This document shows, piece after piece, positions 35,241 through 42,910 of a stretch of 64,000 nucleotides of DNA; positions within the stretch are counted from its first letter, which is position 1, and every line of letters begins with the position of its first letter. The translations under genes were made by a program, and so were the position numbers. The stretch is taken from contig NZ_CP180210.1 in the NCBI RefSeq assembly GCF_047556435.1, positions 3,162,001-3,226,000 on the forward strand, read 5' to 3'. The DNA is from Alteromonas sp047556435 (GTDB lineage Bacteria > Pseudomonadota > Gammaproteobacteria > Enterobacterales > Alteromonadaceae). The notes under the pieces were generated by a model. The model saw only the letters and a program-made list of their open reading frames with translations. It had not been told where the DNA came from and searched no databases.

Positions 35241-35834
35241 ATGACATACAGCCGCGCACAATGGCGTAAAACCTTTCGCGAAGCCCGCAACAATCTGTCT
35301 GCAAAGGCGCAACAACAGGCAGCTACTGCCGTCGCTCAACGCCTCTCGGTGCTTCCTGAAATTCGTGATGCCAGTCGCGTCGCCACCTACCTGGACAATG
35401 ACGGTGAAGTGTCACTGGCGGCGTTGATTAGCTTACTTCAGGCCAGAGACATTGCTACCTCGCTGCCGGTTTTACACCCGTTTTCAGGCAAACACTTATT
35501 GTTCCTGGACTACACACCTCTCTCATCTATGAAGAAAAACCGGTTCGGGATCCCCGAGCCAGAATTGCGCTGCCAGGATATCCGACTGCTGGAAGAACAT
35601 CAGGTTATTCTGATGCCACTGGTTGGCTTTGACAGCAAGGGAAACCGTCTAGGAATGGGCGGCGGTTTTTATGACCGCACCCTGGCAAAGCTTAACGAAC
35701 GTATGATGGCCCCCCTACTGGTTGGCGTTGCGCATGATTGCCAGCAAGCAGACGCGCTTCCGGTTATGCATTGGGATATCCCCCTAAATGCGATAGTAAC
35801 TCCGACCCAGACAATCAGGATATCGCAGCCCTGA
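35241..35834 (+). CDS. fau: 5-formyltetrahydrofolate cyclo-ligase
   Basis: 197 residues (ygfA in E. coli). It converts 5-formyltetrahydrofolate to 5,10-methenyltetrahydrofolate using ATP. Motifs: WRKTFREARNNLS at the N-terminus, RFGIPEP in the middle and LVGFDSKGNRLGMGGGFYDRTLA, the P-loop-like ATP site. It usually follows 6S RNA directly; here three genes lie between them. It starts 3 bases after the histidine kinase stop, with AAGG overlapping that stop, so it is translated from the same mRNA. Confidence 0.93.
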   Translation: MTYSRAQWRKTFREARNNLSAKAQQQAATAVAQRLSVLPEIRDASRVATYLDNDGEVSLAALISLLQARDIATSLPVLHPFSGKHLLFLDYTPLSSMKKNRFGIPEPELRCQDIRLLEEHQVILMPLVGFDSKGNRLGMGGGFYDRTLAKLNERMMAPLLVGVAHDCQQADALPVMHWDIPLNAIVTPTQTIRISQP

Positions 35835-35906
35835 TTTCTTTACTCACCTTGCAGTGTTTTTGCGGTACACTTTGCACTTATTTGCTAACCCGGTAGGAAA
35901 GGCTCC

Positions 35907-36560
35907 ATGGATCAGAATGCAAAGAAGAAGGCCGTAGCAGAAGCGGCAATTGACTATATAACACCCGACACCATTATTGGCGTAGGAACCGGATCAACAG
36001 TTAACTTTTTCATTGATGCGCTGGCCGATATAAAACACGATTTGGCAGGTGCGGTATCAAGCTCAAAAGCGTCAACTGAGCGTTTGAAGGCACTCGGCAT
36101 TGAAGTATTTGAGCTAAATGATGTCGACAGTTTGTCGGTGTATGTAGACGGTGCCGATGAAGTCACAGAGCACAAACATATGATTAAGGGTGGCGGCGCC
36201 GCGCTGACCCAGGAAAAAATTGTCAGTGCGGTGGCCAAGGCGTTTATTTGTATTGTCGATGACAGTAAACGGGTGCCGATGTTGGGCAGTTTCCCGCTAC
36301 CGGTGGAAGTGATCCCGATGGCGCGCTCGTATGTTGCCCGTGAACTTGTCAAACTCGGCGGCGACCCATCTTATCGCATGGGTGTGGTCACCGATAATGG
36401 CAACATTATTCTTGATGTGCACAATCTGGAAATTCTTGACCCGGTGGCGATGGAAAAAGCGATTAATAATATTCCCGGTGTAGTGACCAACGGTATTTTT
36501 GGCATTCGCGGGGCAGATACCGTATTGGTTGCCACTGACAATGGCGTAGAACGCTACTAA
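35907..36560 (+). CDS. rpiA: ribose-5-phosphate isomerase A
   Basis: 217 residues. It interconverts ribose 5-phosphate and ribulose 5-phosphate. Motifs: IGVGTGSTVNFFIDAL (phosphate site), YVDGADEVTEHKHMIKGGGAALTQEKIV (catalytic Asp, Glu and Lys, in parts) and DNGNIILD. The length equals the E. coli enzyme (219). It lies between fau and serA as in enterics, although here on the same strand as both. Confidence 0.97.
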   Translation: MDQNAKKKAVAEAAIDYITPDTIIGVGTGSTVNFFIDALADIKHDLAGAVSSSKASTERLKALGIEVFELNDVDSLSVYVDGADEVTEHKHMIKGGGAALTQEKIVSAVAKAFICIVDDSKRVPMLGSFPLPVEVIPMARSYVARELVKLGGDPSYRMGVVTDNGNIILDVHNLEILDPVAMEKAINNIPGVVTNGIFGIRGADTVLVATDNGVERY

Positions 36561-36773
36561 ATCTGGCATTCACGCCACCAGCGCTATTAGCCGACATCAT
36601 GGATGGTCGCCCATTTTCATAGATGCGTGCAAAAATAGCGCTTTTCTCGTCATTAAATTTCTGTTATTTTGCGTTTAGACGTCCAGATGGCTCTTTGATA
36701 TATTTTCGTCATTGCAGTTACTGCCAGTAACGCCAAATTACTTTAATCCCTCTTTCAATTGAGAAGCGAGTTC

Positions 36774-38003
36774 ATGAGCAAAGTTTCACTACCCAAGGAT
36801 AAAATCCGCATTCTGCTGTTAGAAGGCGTGCATCACAGTGCACTGGAAACCTTCAAGAACAACGGCTACACGAATATTGAATACCTCAAAACGTCGCTGC
36901 CTGAAAACGAGCTGATTGAAAAAGTGAAAGATGCCCACTTTATCGGCCTTCGCTCACGCACGCAGATTACCGATAAGGTGGTGGATGCCGCACAGAAGCT
37001 AGTGGCTGTTGGCTGTTTCTGTATTGGAACCAACCAGGTAGACCTTAATGCCACACAGATTCGCGGCATACCGGTTTTTAACGCCCCGTTTTCCAATACC
37101 CGCTCTGTAGCCGAGCTGGTGCTGGGACAATTGATTTTGTTACTTCGCGGTGTTCCCTCCAAGAATGCGAAAGCGCATCGTGGAGAGTGGGAAAAAAGCG
37201 CGGTAGGCTCTTATGAAGCTCGCGGTAAAACGCTGGGGATTATCGGTTATGGTCACATTGGAACTCAGCTGAGTATTCTAGCCGAGCATTTAGGTATGCG
37301 TGTGCAGTTTTTCGACATCGAAGACAAACTGGTGTTGGGTAACTCTACACAGGTAAAAGATCTCACTACACTTCTTAATACCTCAGATGTAGTGTCGCTG
37401 CATGTACCGGAAACCCAGCAGACGCAAAATATGATTGGGAAAAAAGAACTGGCTGCAATGAAACCTGGCAGTATTCTCATCAATGCTTCGCGTGGCACAG
37501 TGGTTGACATTGATGCGCTGGAAGAGGCGCTGGAAAGCGGGCACCTAAATGGCGCAGCCATTGATGTATTTCCCGTAGAACCGAAGTCAAACGACGAGGA
37601 GTTCCAATCGCCGCTTCGTCGTTTTGACAATGTTATTCTGACACCGCATGTGGGGGGAAGCACCCAGGAAGCCCAGGAGAATATCGGCATTGAAGTGGCA
37701 GGTAAGATGGCAAAATACAGTGATAACGGTTCAACCCTTTCAGCTGTCAATTTTCCGGAAGTGTCTTTGCCTGAGCACACTGGACGGTCACGCTTGCTAC
37801 ATATCCACCACAACCGCCCAGGGGTACTAACCCAAATCAACAAAACGTTCGCCGAAAAAGGCATCAATATTGAAGCGCAGTACCTGCAAACCAATTCTGA
37901 AATCGGCTATGTTGTGGTTGATGTAGAGTTTGATCGCGCCTACGACGCGCTTGCCGAAATTCAGCAAATCGACGGTACAATCAAAACCCGTATCCTGCAC
38001 TAA
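36774..38003 (+). CDS. serA: D-3-phosphoglycerate dehydrogenase
   Basis: 409 residues from the ATG at 36774 (MSKVSLPKDKIRILLLEG); an upstream in-frame start adds 5 residues but would remove the ribosome site GAGAAGCGAG. First step of serine synthesis from 3-phosphoglycerate. NAD site GIIGYGHIGTQLS, catalytic region HVPETQQTQNMIG, INASRGTVVDIDAL and the catalytic HVGGSTQEA. The C-terminal ACT domain (LLHIHHNRPGVLTQIN) gives feedback inhibition by serine in the E. coli type. A strong terminator follows. Confidence 0.97.
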   Translation: MSKVSLPKDKIRILLLEGVHHSALETFKNNGYTNIEYLKTSLPENELIEKVKDAHFIGLRSRTQITDKVVDAAQKLVAVGCFCIGTNQVDLNATQIRGIPVFNAPFSNTRSVAELVLGQLILLLRGVPSKNAKAHRGEWEKSAVGSYEARGKTLGIIGYGHIGTQLSILAEHLGMRVQFFDIEDKLVLGNSTQVKDLTTLLNTSDVVSLHVPETQQTQNMIGKKELAAMKPGSILINASRGTVVDIDALEEALESGHLNGAAIDVFPVEPKSNDEEFQSPLRRFDNVILTPHVGGSTQEAQENIGIEVAGKMAKYSDNGSTLSAVNFPEVSLPEHTGRSRLLHIHHNRPGVLTQINKTFAEKGINIEAQYLQTNSEIGYVVVDVEFDRAYDALAEIQQIDGTIKTRILH

Positions 38004-38044
38004 GCAGTTTTCAGAAGGCTCAGTACCGTTTCGAGCACAGGATC

Positions 38045-38076
38045 AAAAAAGGCTGCCTCCGGGCAGCCTTTTTTAT
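38045..38076 (+). terminator. terminator after serA
   Basis: AAAAAAGGCTGCC, a 4-base loop and GGCAGCCTTTTTT. The symmetry means it can serve serA (+) and the converging DUF481 gene (-). Confidence 0.92.
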
Positions 38077-38120
38077 AACCAATACAGCTGGCATTCAGCC
38101 AGGCACGAGCTACATCATTT

Positions 38121-38864
38121 CTAGAAAAAGTTGTATACCAGTGTCACTGCAGTTTCGGTATCCAGCTTCTCTACATCGCTATCAACGTTTGAGTTATGGT
38201 CAAGCTTAATCGACAGTTTCATTGACAAGTTACCGCTTATCGTCGCTGTCAGGGCACTCTCCGCTCGCGATTTAGTGTTATCCGCACCAACCTCGGTACT
38301 AACTGTTTGCGTAAACTTTGCAGTGTCAGAAATCAACCATTGATATGCCGCTGAAGCACGAACAATCATGCCGTTTTGCTCTTCGCCTTCCTGCGTTTCC
38401 GCAAACGCGTAACCCGGACCAATTGAGTATTCGAAAGACTGGGTATCAGTTTCATACAACTTATGGTTCCAACCGGTTGCCAGTGTAGCCTGATAGTCAA
38501 AGTTGCTTAACCGGTCATCTTCATAAGATGCGAAGCCGAACAAACGATAATCAGGATTATCCAGTTTGTAGTTGCCCTGTGCCGAGGCGAAGAACTTCTG
38601 TGCTGACGTGCGTTCTTCTTCAATACCGTCTGTTTCTACGGTTTCTTTTTTGTATAGCCCCTCAATGTTGTAATCATTACTCCATTGCGCAAGCTCCTGA
38701 TGGGCAGTTACACCCGCACTGATCGATGTCGTTTCTGTGTTACCGGTAGTGAAGATGAAACCCATCTCCCCTTCCATGGTAAACGGCTTCATTTTGTCCT
38801 GCGCAAACGCAGCAGGTGAAGCGGCAAGAGTCAGCAGTGACGCAGCGAGAAGTGTCTTATTCAT
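38121..38864 (-). CDS. DUF481 outer-membrane barrel protein (YdiY-like)
   Basis: 247 residues with a Sec signal peptide cleaved after AAFAQ. The mature part is a DUF481 barrel: alternating beta strands such as GEMGFIFTTGNTETTSISAGV and YRLFGFASYEDDRLSNFDYQ (in parts), ending in the outer-membrane signature TLVYNFF with a C-terminal Phe. The function is unknown. A paralogue lies directly upstream (39020-39832) on the same strand, with the same GxTGNTxTTS start of the barrel. Confidence 0.88.
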   Translation of the reverse strand: MNKTLLAASLLTLAASPAAFAQDKMKPFTMEGEMGFIFTTGNTETTSISAGVTAHQELAQWSNDYNIEGLYKKETVETDGIEEERTSAQKFFASAQGNYKLDNPDYRLFGFASYEDDRLSNFDYQATLATGWNHKLYETDTQSFEYSIGPGYAFAETQEGEEQNGMIVRASAAYQWLISDTAKFTQTVSTEVGADNTKSRAESALTATISGNLSMKLSIKLDHNSNVDSDVEKLDTETAVTLVYNFF

Positions 38865-39019
38865 GTGTGTTCCTTTAATTGGTCGATCCAGGGGCTGAAC
38901 GCCAGTAGCAGACTGCTTCCTGACTGGGTTCGGTCAATATTATTTTGGCGTATGTTAGCGGACACACCAGGAATAGCAATAATGCGTGCCCGATATCTTG
39001 CACATTCTGTCCCGAGTGG

Positions 39020-39832
39020 TTAAAAAAACTGGTAAACCAATGCGACGGACGTTTCTGTGTTCAGCGGATCAACACCTTCGGCAGCGTCGGTCTCATGATT
39101 CAGGATCACAGACAGTTTCATGGCCAGTGAACCAAACAAGTTCGCCGAAATTGAGGTTTCTGAACGCGATTTGGTGTTGTCCTCGCCAGTTTCTGTGCTA
39201 ACAAACTGGCGTAATCTGGCTCCGGATGGCCAGCGATATCGGTACTCTGCTGACGCTCTAATTATCACCCCGTTATTCACACTCGTTGTGGTACCCGGCT
39301 CTGCGGAAATAAACGCATACCCCGGACCAACGCTGTAGCGAAATTCACTCTCTTCGCTTCGCCACAATCGCTGGGACCAGCCTGCCGCCAGCGAGGCTCG
39401 ATAATCGTAGCCGTTGAACGCATCGTTTTCGTAATCACTGTACATAAAAAACCGCTGGCCAGGATGATTCAGCTTATAGTCGAATTGTGCGTAACCAAAA
39501 AAACGCTGAGCAGTTTTTTCCCGTGTTGTTTCACCATCGGCTGATACCTCGCTTTCTTTGTAAAGCAGTTCAGCAAAGTAACTGTTGCTCCAGTGCATCG
39601 TCTCCTGTTCGGAGGTGATTCCCGCTTTCAGAGAGGTGGTATCTGTGTTGCCGGTCGCGGCCAGGATCCCCACTTCGCCATCCAGGGAAAAATGTGGCAC
39701 ATCATCGTCTGCGTCAGGGACAAAGTCAGCATGATAAAGAGTTTGAATCAGATTTCTGTCACTGGCATTAGCCACAGCGTGAAAAGCCAGGCATACAATA
39801 GCCAGCGAGCAAAGGACAATATTTTGCTTCAT
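39020..39832 (-). CDS. DUF481 outer-membrane barrel protein, paralogue
   Basis: 270 residues; signal peptide ending AVANA. The barrel shows GEVGILAATGNTDTTSLKAG and ends TSVALVYQFF, paralleling the neighbour at 38121 strand for strand, so the two arose by tandem duplication. The mature N-terminus is longer (about 25 residues rich in Asp). 155 bases separate the genes, so each may have its own promoter. The function is unknown. Confidence 0.87.
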   Translation of the reverse strand: MKQNIVLCSLAIVCLAFHAVANASDRNLIQTLYHADFVPDADDDVPHFSLDGEVGILAATGNTDTTSLKAGITSEQETMHWSNSYFAELLYKESEVSADGETTREKTAQRFFGYAQFDYKLNHPGQRFFMYSDYENDAFNGYDYRASLAAGWSQRLWRSEESEFRYSVGPGYAFISAEPGTTTSVNNGVIIRASAEYRYRWPSGARLRQFVSTETGEDNTKSRSETSISANLFGSLAMKLSVILNHETDAAEGVDPLNTETSVALVYQFF

Positions 39833-39895
39833 AGCGTTCTTTTATATTTTTAGCGCACCGTTTTTATCGTCCTTCCCTGGCGACTTATTTTTCCC

Positions 39896-40720
39896 TTACT
39901 GAATGAGTACAGCCACCTTATTGGCTTCTTTATTGGCAAACATCACGGCATTGCCTAACGTTTCACCTTCTACCTTTACACTATTGGCTATTTCAGGTGG
40001 GAAAAGTTCAATATTCCCATACTGCTCTTTTTGATTTTCGCGCAATGTGATCCGCCTTGCAAAGGCAAGCAAGGCGATATCGATTTCTGCCCGCATTTTT
40101 TCAGGCAAGTGCATTTTTTTAACCGGATAAAACAGCGGTAGTGGCAGCTTCCAATTCTCCATAATAGTACCGCTGCACTCATTGAAGGTAAAACCAAAAT
40201 GTTTGCGTTGTTTTTCTTCAGGTAGCCCAGGATGAGGGTCATCTTTATAAGCGATGTATTTTTCAGGCGCACACTTAGCCGCCACCAGCTCGCCAAAGTT
40301 CTGCAATATCCCCATTACAAAAAATCGCTCACTAGCGCGTATTTTTGAATGCTTGGCCAGGTATTTAGCGGTCATTCCGCAATACACAGACTGGTACCAG
40401 TGCTTATCGAGCTCAATTAATTCTGTGTCAAAATGCTTAAATGCACTGTTTGCTGTTTCGGCTACGACTAAATTATAAAGCGCTTCTCCGCCTATCACAC
40501 TGACCGCCTTTGCGATGGACTCGATCTGTGAGGGGAATCGAAATAGCGCACTATTCGCCAGTCTGAGCACTTTGGCCGTCAGTGACGGATCAACACTGAT
40601 CATCTGGCCAATATCATTCGCATCTGACCGGGGGTCGTCCAAAATATCCCGAATGCGCAGGCAAATATCCGGCATGGCGAAAGATTGCGTGGCATACGAA
40701 ACAAATTTGGTCATCGACAT
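39896..40720 (-). CDS. HDOD-domain signalling protein
   Basis: 274 residues. An HDOD domain covers about 15-210, with LRIRDILDDPRSDANDIGQMISVDPSLTAKVLRLANS (in parts) and the AVSVIGGEALYNLVV helix. The HD metal-binding pair is degenerate (KHSKIRASERFFVMGILQNFGELV), as usual in HDOD proteins. Such proteins are signalling or regulatory adaptors without known enzymatic activity. It is a single gene with no linked partner domain. Confidence 0.87.
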   Translation of the reverse strand: MSMTKFVSYATQSFAMPDICLRIRDILDDPRSDANDIGQMISVDPSLTAKVLRLANSALFRFPSQIESIAKAVSVIGGEALYNLVVAETANSAFKHFDTELIELDKHWYQSVYCGMTAKYLAKHSKIRASERFFVMGILQNFGELVAAKCAPEKYIAYKDDPHPGLPEEKQRKHFGFTFNECSGTIMENWKLPLPLFYPVKKMHLPEKMRAEIDIALLAFARRITLRENQKEQYGNIELFPPEIANSVKVEGETLGNAVMFANKEANKVAVLIQ

Positions 40721-40977
40721 AGGGGAAATCCTTCATACTGAGTTAGCGCCATTATAACAATGATGAACCAAAACACAGCCTGAACACTAACCATTAAAGA
40801 TATTTTTCAATACCTTTTGCATGCTAGTGCACTTCTGACATCAGCGTTGTATGTATCTTCCACACACTACCATTGCGCTCACGCCGTGTCGTTCTGCAAA
40901 CATAAAACGTTCGTAACGTCTGGCACGCATCATGTTATATGCGTAAGGTGTAACCACTGCCTCTCTGGAAAATTCAT

Positions 40978-41409
40978 ATGAATGAATTTGAATTAGTTGC
41001 CGATCTTTACCGACAAATTGCCTTTAGCGCGGCGATTCTGGGTGGTTTTGCCATGACGTACCTGAGTACCTTGATCACTGCGGCTGGGAAGCGCGCCAGA
41101 GTGCTGCCATTCACCATCGGCGCAATGGCTGTAGCAGCAACCCTACTGGTTGTTGCAACACTTGGCGCGACGTTGTTGTTAATGTCAGTCCAGCAACTCA
41201 GCTTAACGTTTCAGTTTGACCGCTGGCCTGAAGCCCTGGTGCGCAGTAAATGGATAGCTGAGTTGTCTTTTTTCACCGGGCTCCTTGCACTGATGGCAGG
41301 TATTGGACTGAGCGGATTTATAAAAAGCCGTAATGTTGGCTATCTGACTGCTGGTAGCGCCATTTTCGGGCTTTTGCTGCTGTCGTTCGTATTTCTTCCG
41401 ACTTTCTGA
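40978..41409 (+). CDS. small inner-membrane protein, unknown function
   Basis: 143 residues with about four predicted membrane helices (near 18-35, 48-70, 95-113 and 118-138). The start MNEFELVADLYRQIAFSAAILGGFAMTYLST is well conserved in style for a DUF-type membrane protein. No ribosome site is strong, but the frame and hydrophobic pattern make it a believable gene. I do not recognise a family function. Confidence 0.7.
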   Translation: MNEFELVADLYRQIAFSAAILGGFAMTYLSTLITAAGKRARVLPFTIGAMAVAATLLVVATLGATLLLMSVQQLSLTFQFDRWPEALVRSKWIAELSFFTGLLALMAGIGLSGFIKSRNVGYLTAGSAIFGLLLLSFVFLPTF

Positions 41410-41534
41410 TACCACTCATTACGTTGTATTGGCGTTTACTGCGCATGTTGCTAACTCACAGCTTTTTTCATCGCAATGCTTTCATCGCTTTTGACCGCGC
41501 AAACTCTATGGTAACCGATTACGCTTAGCGTGCC

Positions 41535-41822
41535 CTAGTCGGTCTCATCGCTGCCAAACAGATCCTGCTGCACCGGTGCGGTTACCTGGGGCTCTGACAC
41601 CTGATGTTGCTTGCGTTCATGAGCCTGTTTGCGCCGCTGGCATGCGGAGATGATTTTCCTGCGGGTCGCATCATCCACTTTTAACCAATACAACCGCTCA
41701 TCCCGGCTTCGGAAACAGCCCACACAGTATCCGCGCGATCCCGACTGGCAAACACCAATACACGGACTTGGCACCGCGAAAAATTCGAGTTGTGAGGATG
41801 CCGGCAGCGGCTTCTGTTGCAT
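41535..41822 (-). CDS. DUF1289 domain protein
   Basis: 95 residues. The DUF1289 core PCIGVCQSGSRGYCVGCFRSRDE has four Cys residues in a Cx3C..Cx2C-like arrangement that could bind a metal, followed by a basic helix (ATRRKIISACQRRKQAHERK). A Gln-rich acidic tail follows. The function is not known. It lies downstream of the SIMPL gene with a 12-bp inverted repeat between. Confidence 0.85.
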   Translation of the reverse strand: MQQKPLPASSQLEFFAVPSPCIGVCQSGSRGYCVGCFRSRDERLYWLKVDDATRRKIISACQRRKQAHERKQHQVSEPQVTAPVQQDLFGSDETD

Positions 41823-41850
41823 TGCAATGACAATCTGTTATTGGTCAACG

Positions 41851-41895
41851 GTTGCACAGTATAGCCGGTTGAGAGCCAAACTCATACTGTGCAAC
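41851..41895. repeat. perfect 12-bp inverted repeat
   Basis: GTTGCACAGTAT at 41851-41862 and ATACTGTGCAAC at 41884-41895 match perfectly around a 21-base centre. It sits between the DUF1289 start and the SIMPL stop. No T-tract follows. It may be an mRNA hairpin, a decayed small element or a protein-binding site. Confidence 0.6.
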
Positions 41896-41904
41896 TATTC
41901 AGCA

Positions 41905-42615
41905 TTAGTCAGTCAGCGTGTACTCTATCGTCGATACTACGCGGACTTTTTTGATGTGTGGATGATGTGTGTCGCGGTCCGATATTGAAAACTGCCCCTG
42001 ATTTGCGCGGCGTATCTTGCCCAGTTGGCTTTGCGAGTCACTGGCAAACTTCAACGCCACTTCTCTGGCGTTTACAGTCGCTTCTTCAATCATCACTGGC
42101 TTGACGTCATTCAGACGTGTAAACACATACTGTGTTTGCGCGTCATAATTTTGCGTGGAAAGTACGATCCCCTCTTTTAACAAGCTTCCGATGGAAGTCA
42201 TAACCTTGCGCACGCTATTCACATCACTGGAATACACGGTCACGGTTTGTATCGCACTATACCGGAATTCGGCGCGAGGGCCCCCGCCGTATTGCTGCGC
42301 CAGCTTGTCAGTAATTTGTGGCTGGCCTACGGTAATCTCATCTTCACTGATACCACCCTGCGTCAGAAACTGTTTCACCTTTCCGGCATGCGTATCCAGT
42401 TCGTCGTAAAGCGCAGGTAACTCGTTGCCAGCCTCAACAAACTGTATCGGCCAGATTACCTGGTCTGCCAAATACTCGCGCTCTGACAATCCTTTCACAG
42501 TAACCACGCGATCCCAGGTTTTAAAGGTAATCAGCGCATCAGATAATAGCCAGCCGGCTATTCCCAATCCGCCAACCATTCCCAATGCCAGTATGCTTGC
42601 TCCGGTTCTGGACAT
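41905..42615 (-). CDS. SIMPL-domain (DUF541) periplasmic protein
   Basis: 236 residues. One N-terminal membrane anchor or signal (ALGMVGGLGIAGWLLSDALI) is followed by the SIMPL/DUF541 domain: RVVTVKGLSEREYLADQVIWPIQF, then a helical segment, TVGQPQITDKLAQQYG and the C-terminal strand VRVVSTIEYTL. Members sit in the envelope and have been tied to oxidative stress, but the biochemical role is unclear. Confidence 0.85.
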   Translation of the reverse strand: MSRTGASILALGMVGGLGIAGWLLSDALITFKTWDRVVTVKGLSEREYLADQVIWPIQFVEAGNELPALYDELDTHAGKVKQFLTQGGISEDEITVGQPQITDKLAQQYGGGPRAEFRYSAIQTVTVYSSDVNSVRKVMTSIGSLLKEGIVLSTQNYDAQTQYVFTRLNDVKPVMIEEATVNAREVALKFASDSQSQLGKIRRANQGQFSISDRDTHHPHIKKVRVVSTIEYTLTD

Positions 42616-42869
42616 ACTTGTTCCTCTTATCGTTTGTTGCTTATACCTGTGCAGTCGGCAAATCGATGGTCTGACATGGTGTTTTTCTCCGATTGCAGTT
42701 GCGGTTATCTATGTAGTACACCACAGCATAACCAGTAATAGAGACTGAATTATGGCATTTTCAGGATGATTCAGGGCAGAACTACGTCGCAGGTTGCCTT
42801 GCGCAATCAGTTTAGTGGATCCGGCATCGCCACGGATTATTAAGTGTAAGAAAGTAACCGACAATATTC

Positions 42870-42897
42870 AAAAAAAAGCCGCTCAAAAAGAGCGGCT
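42870..42897 (-). terminator. terminator of the MexEF-like operon
   Basis: On the minus strand AGCCGCTC, a TTTTT loop and GAGCGGCT, then TTTTTT. It begins about 14 bases after the permease stop. Confidence 0.9.
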
Positions 42898-42910
42898 GAA
42901 ATGCCCCATT

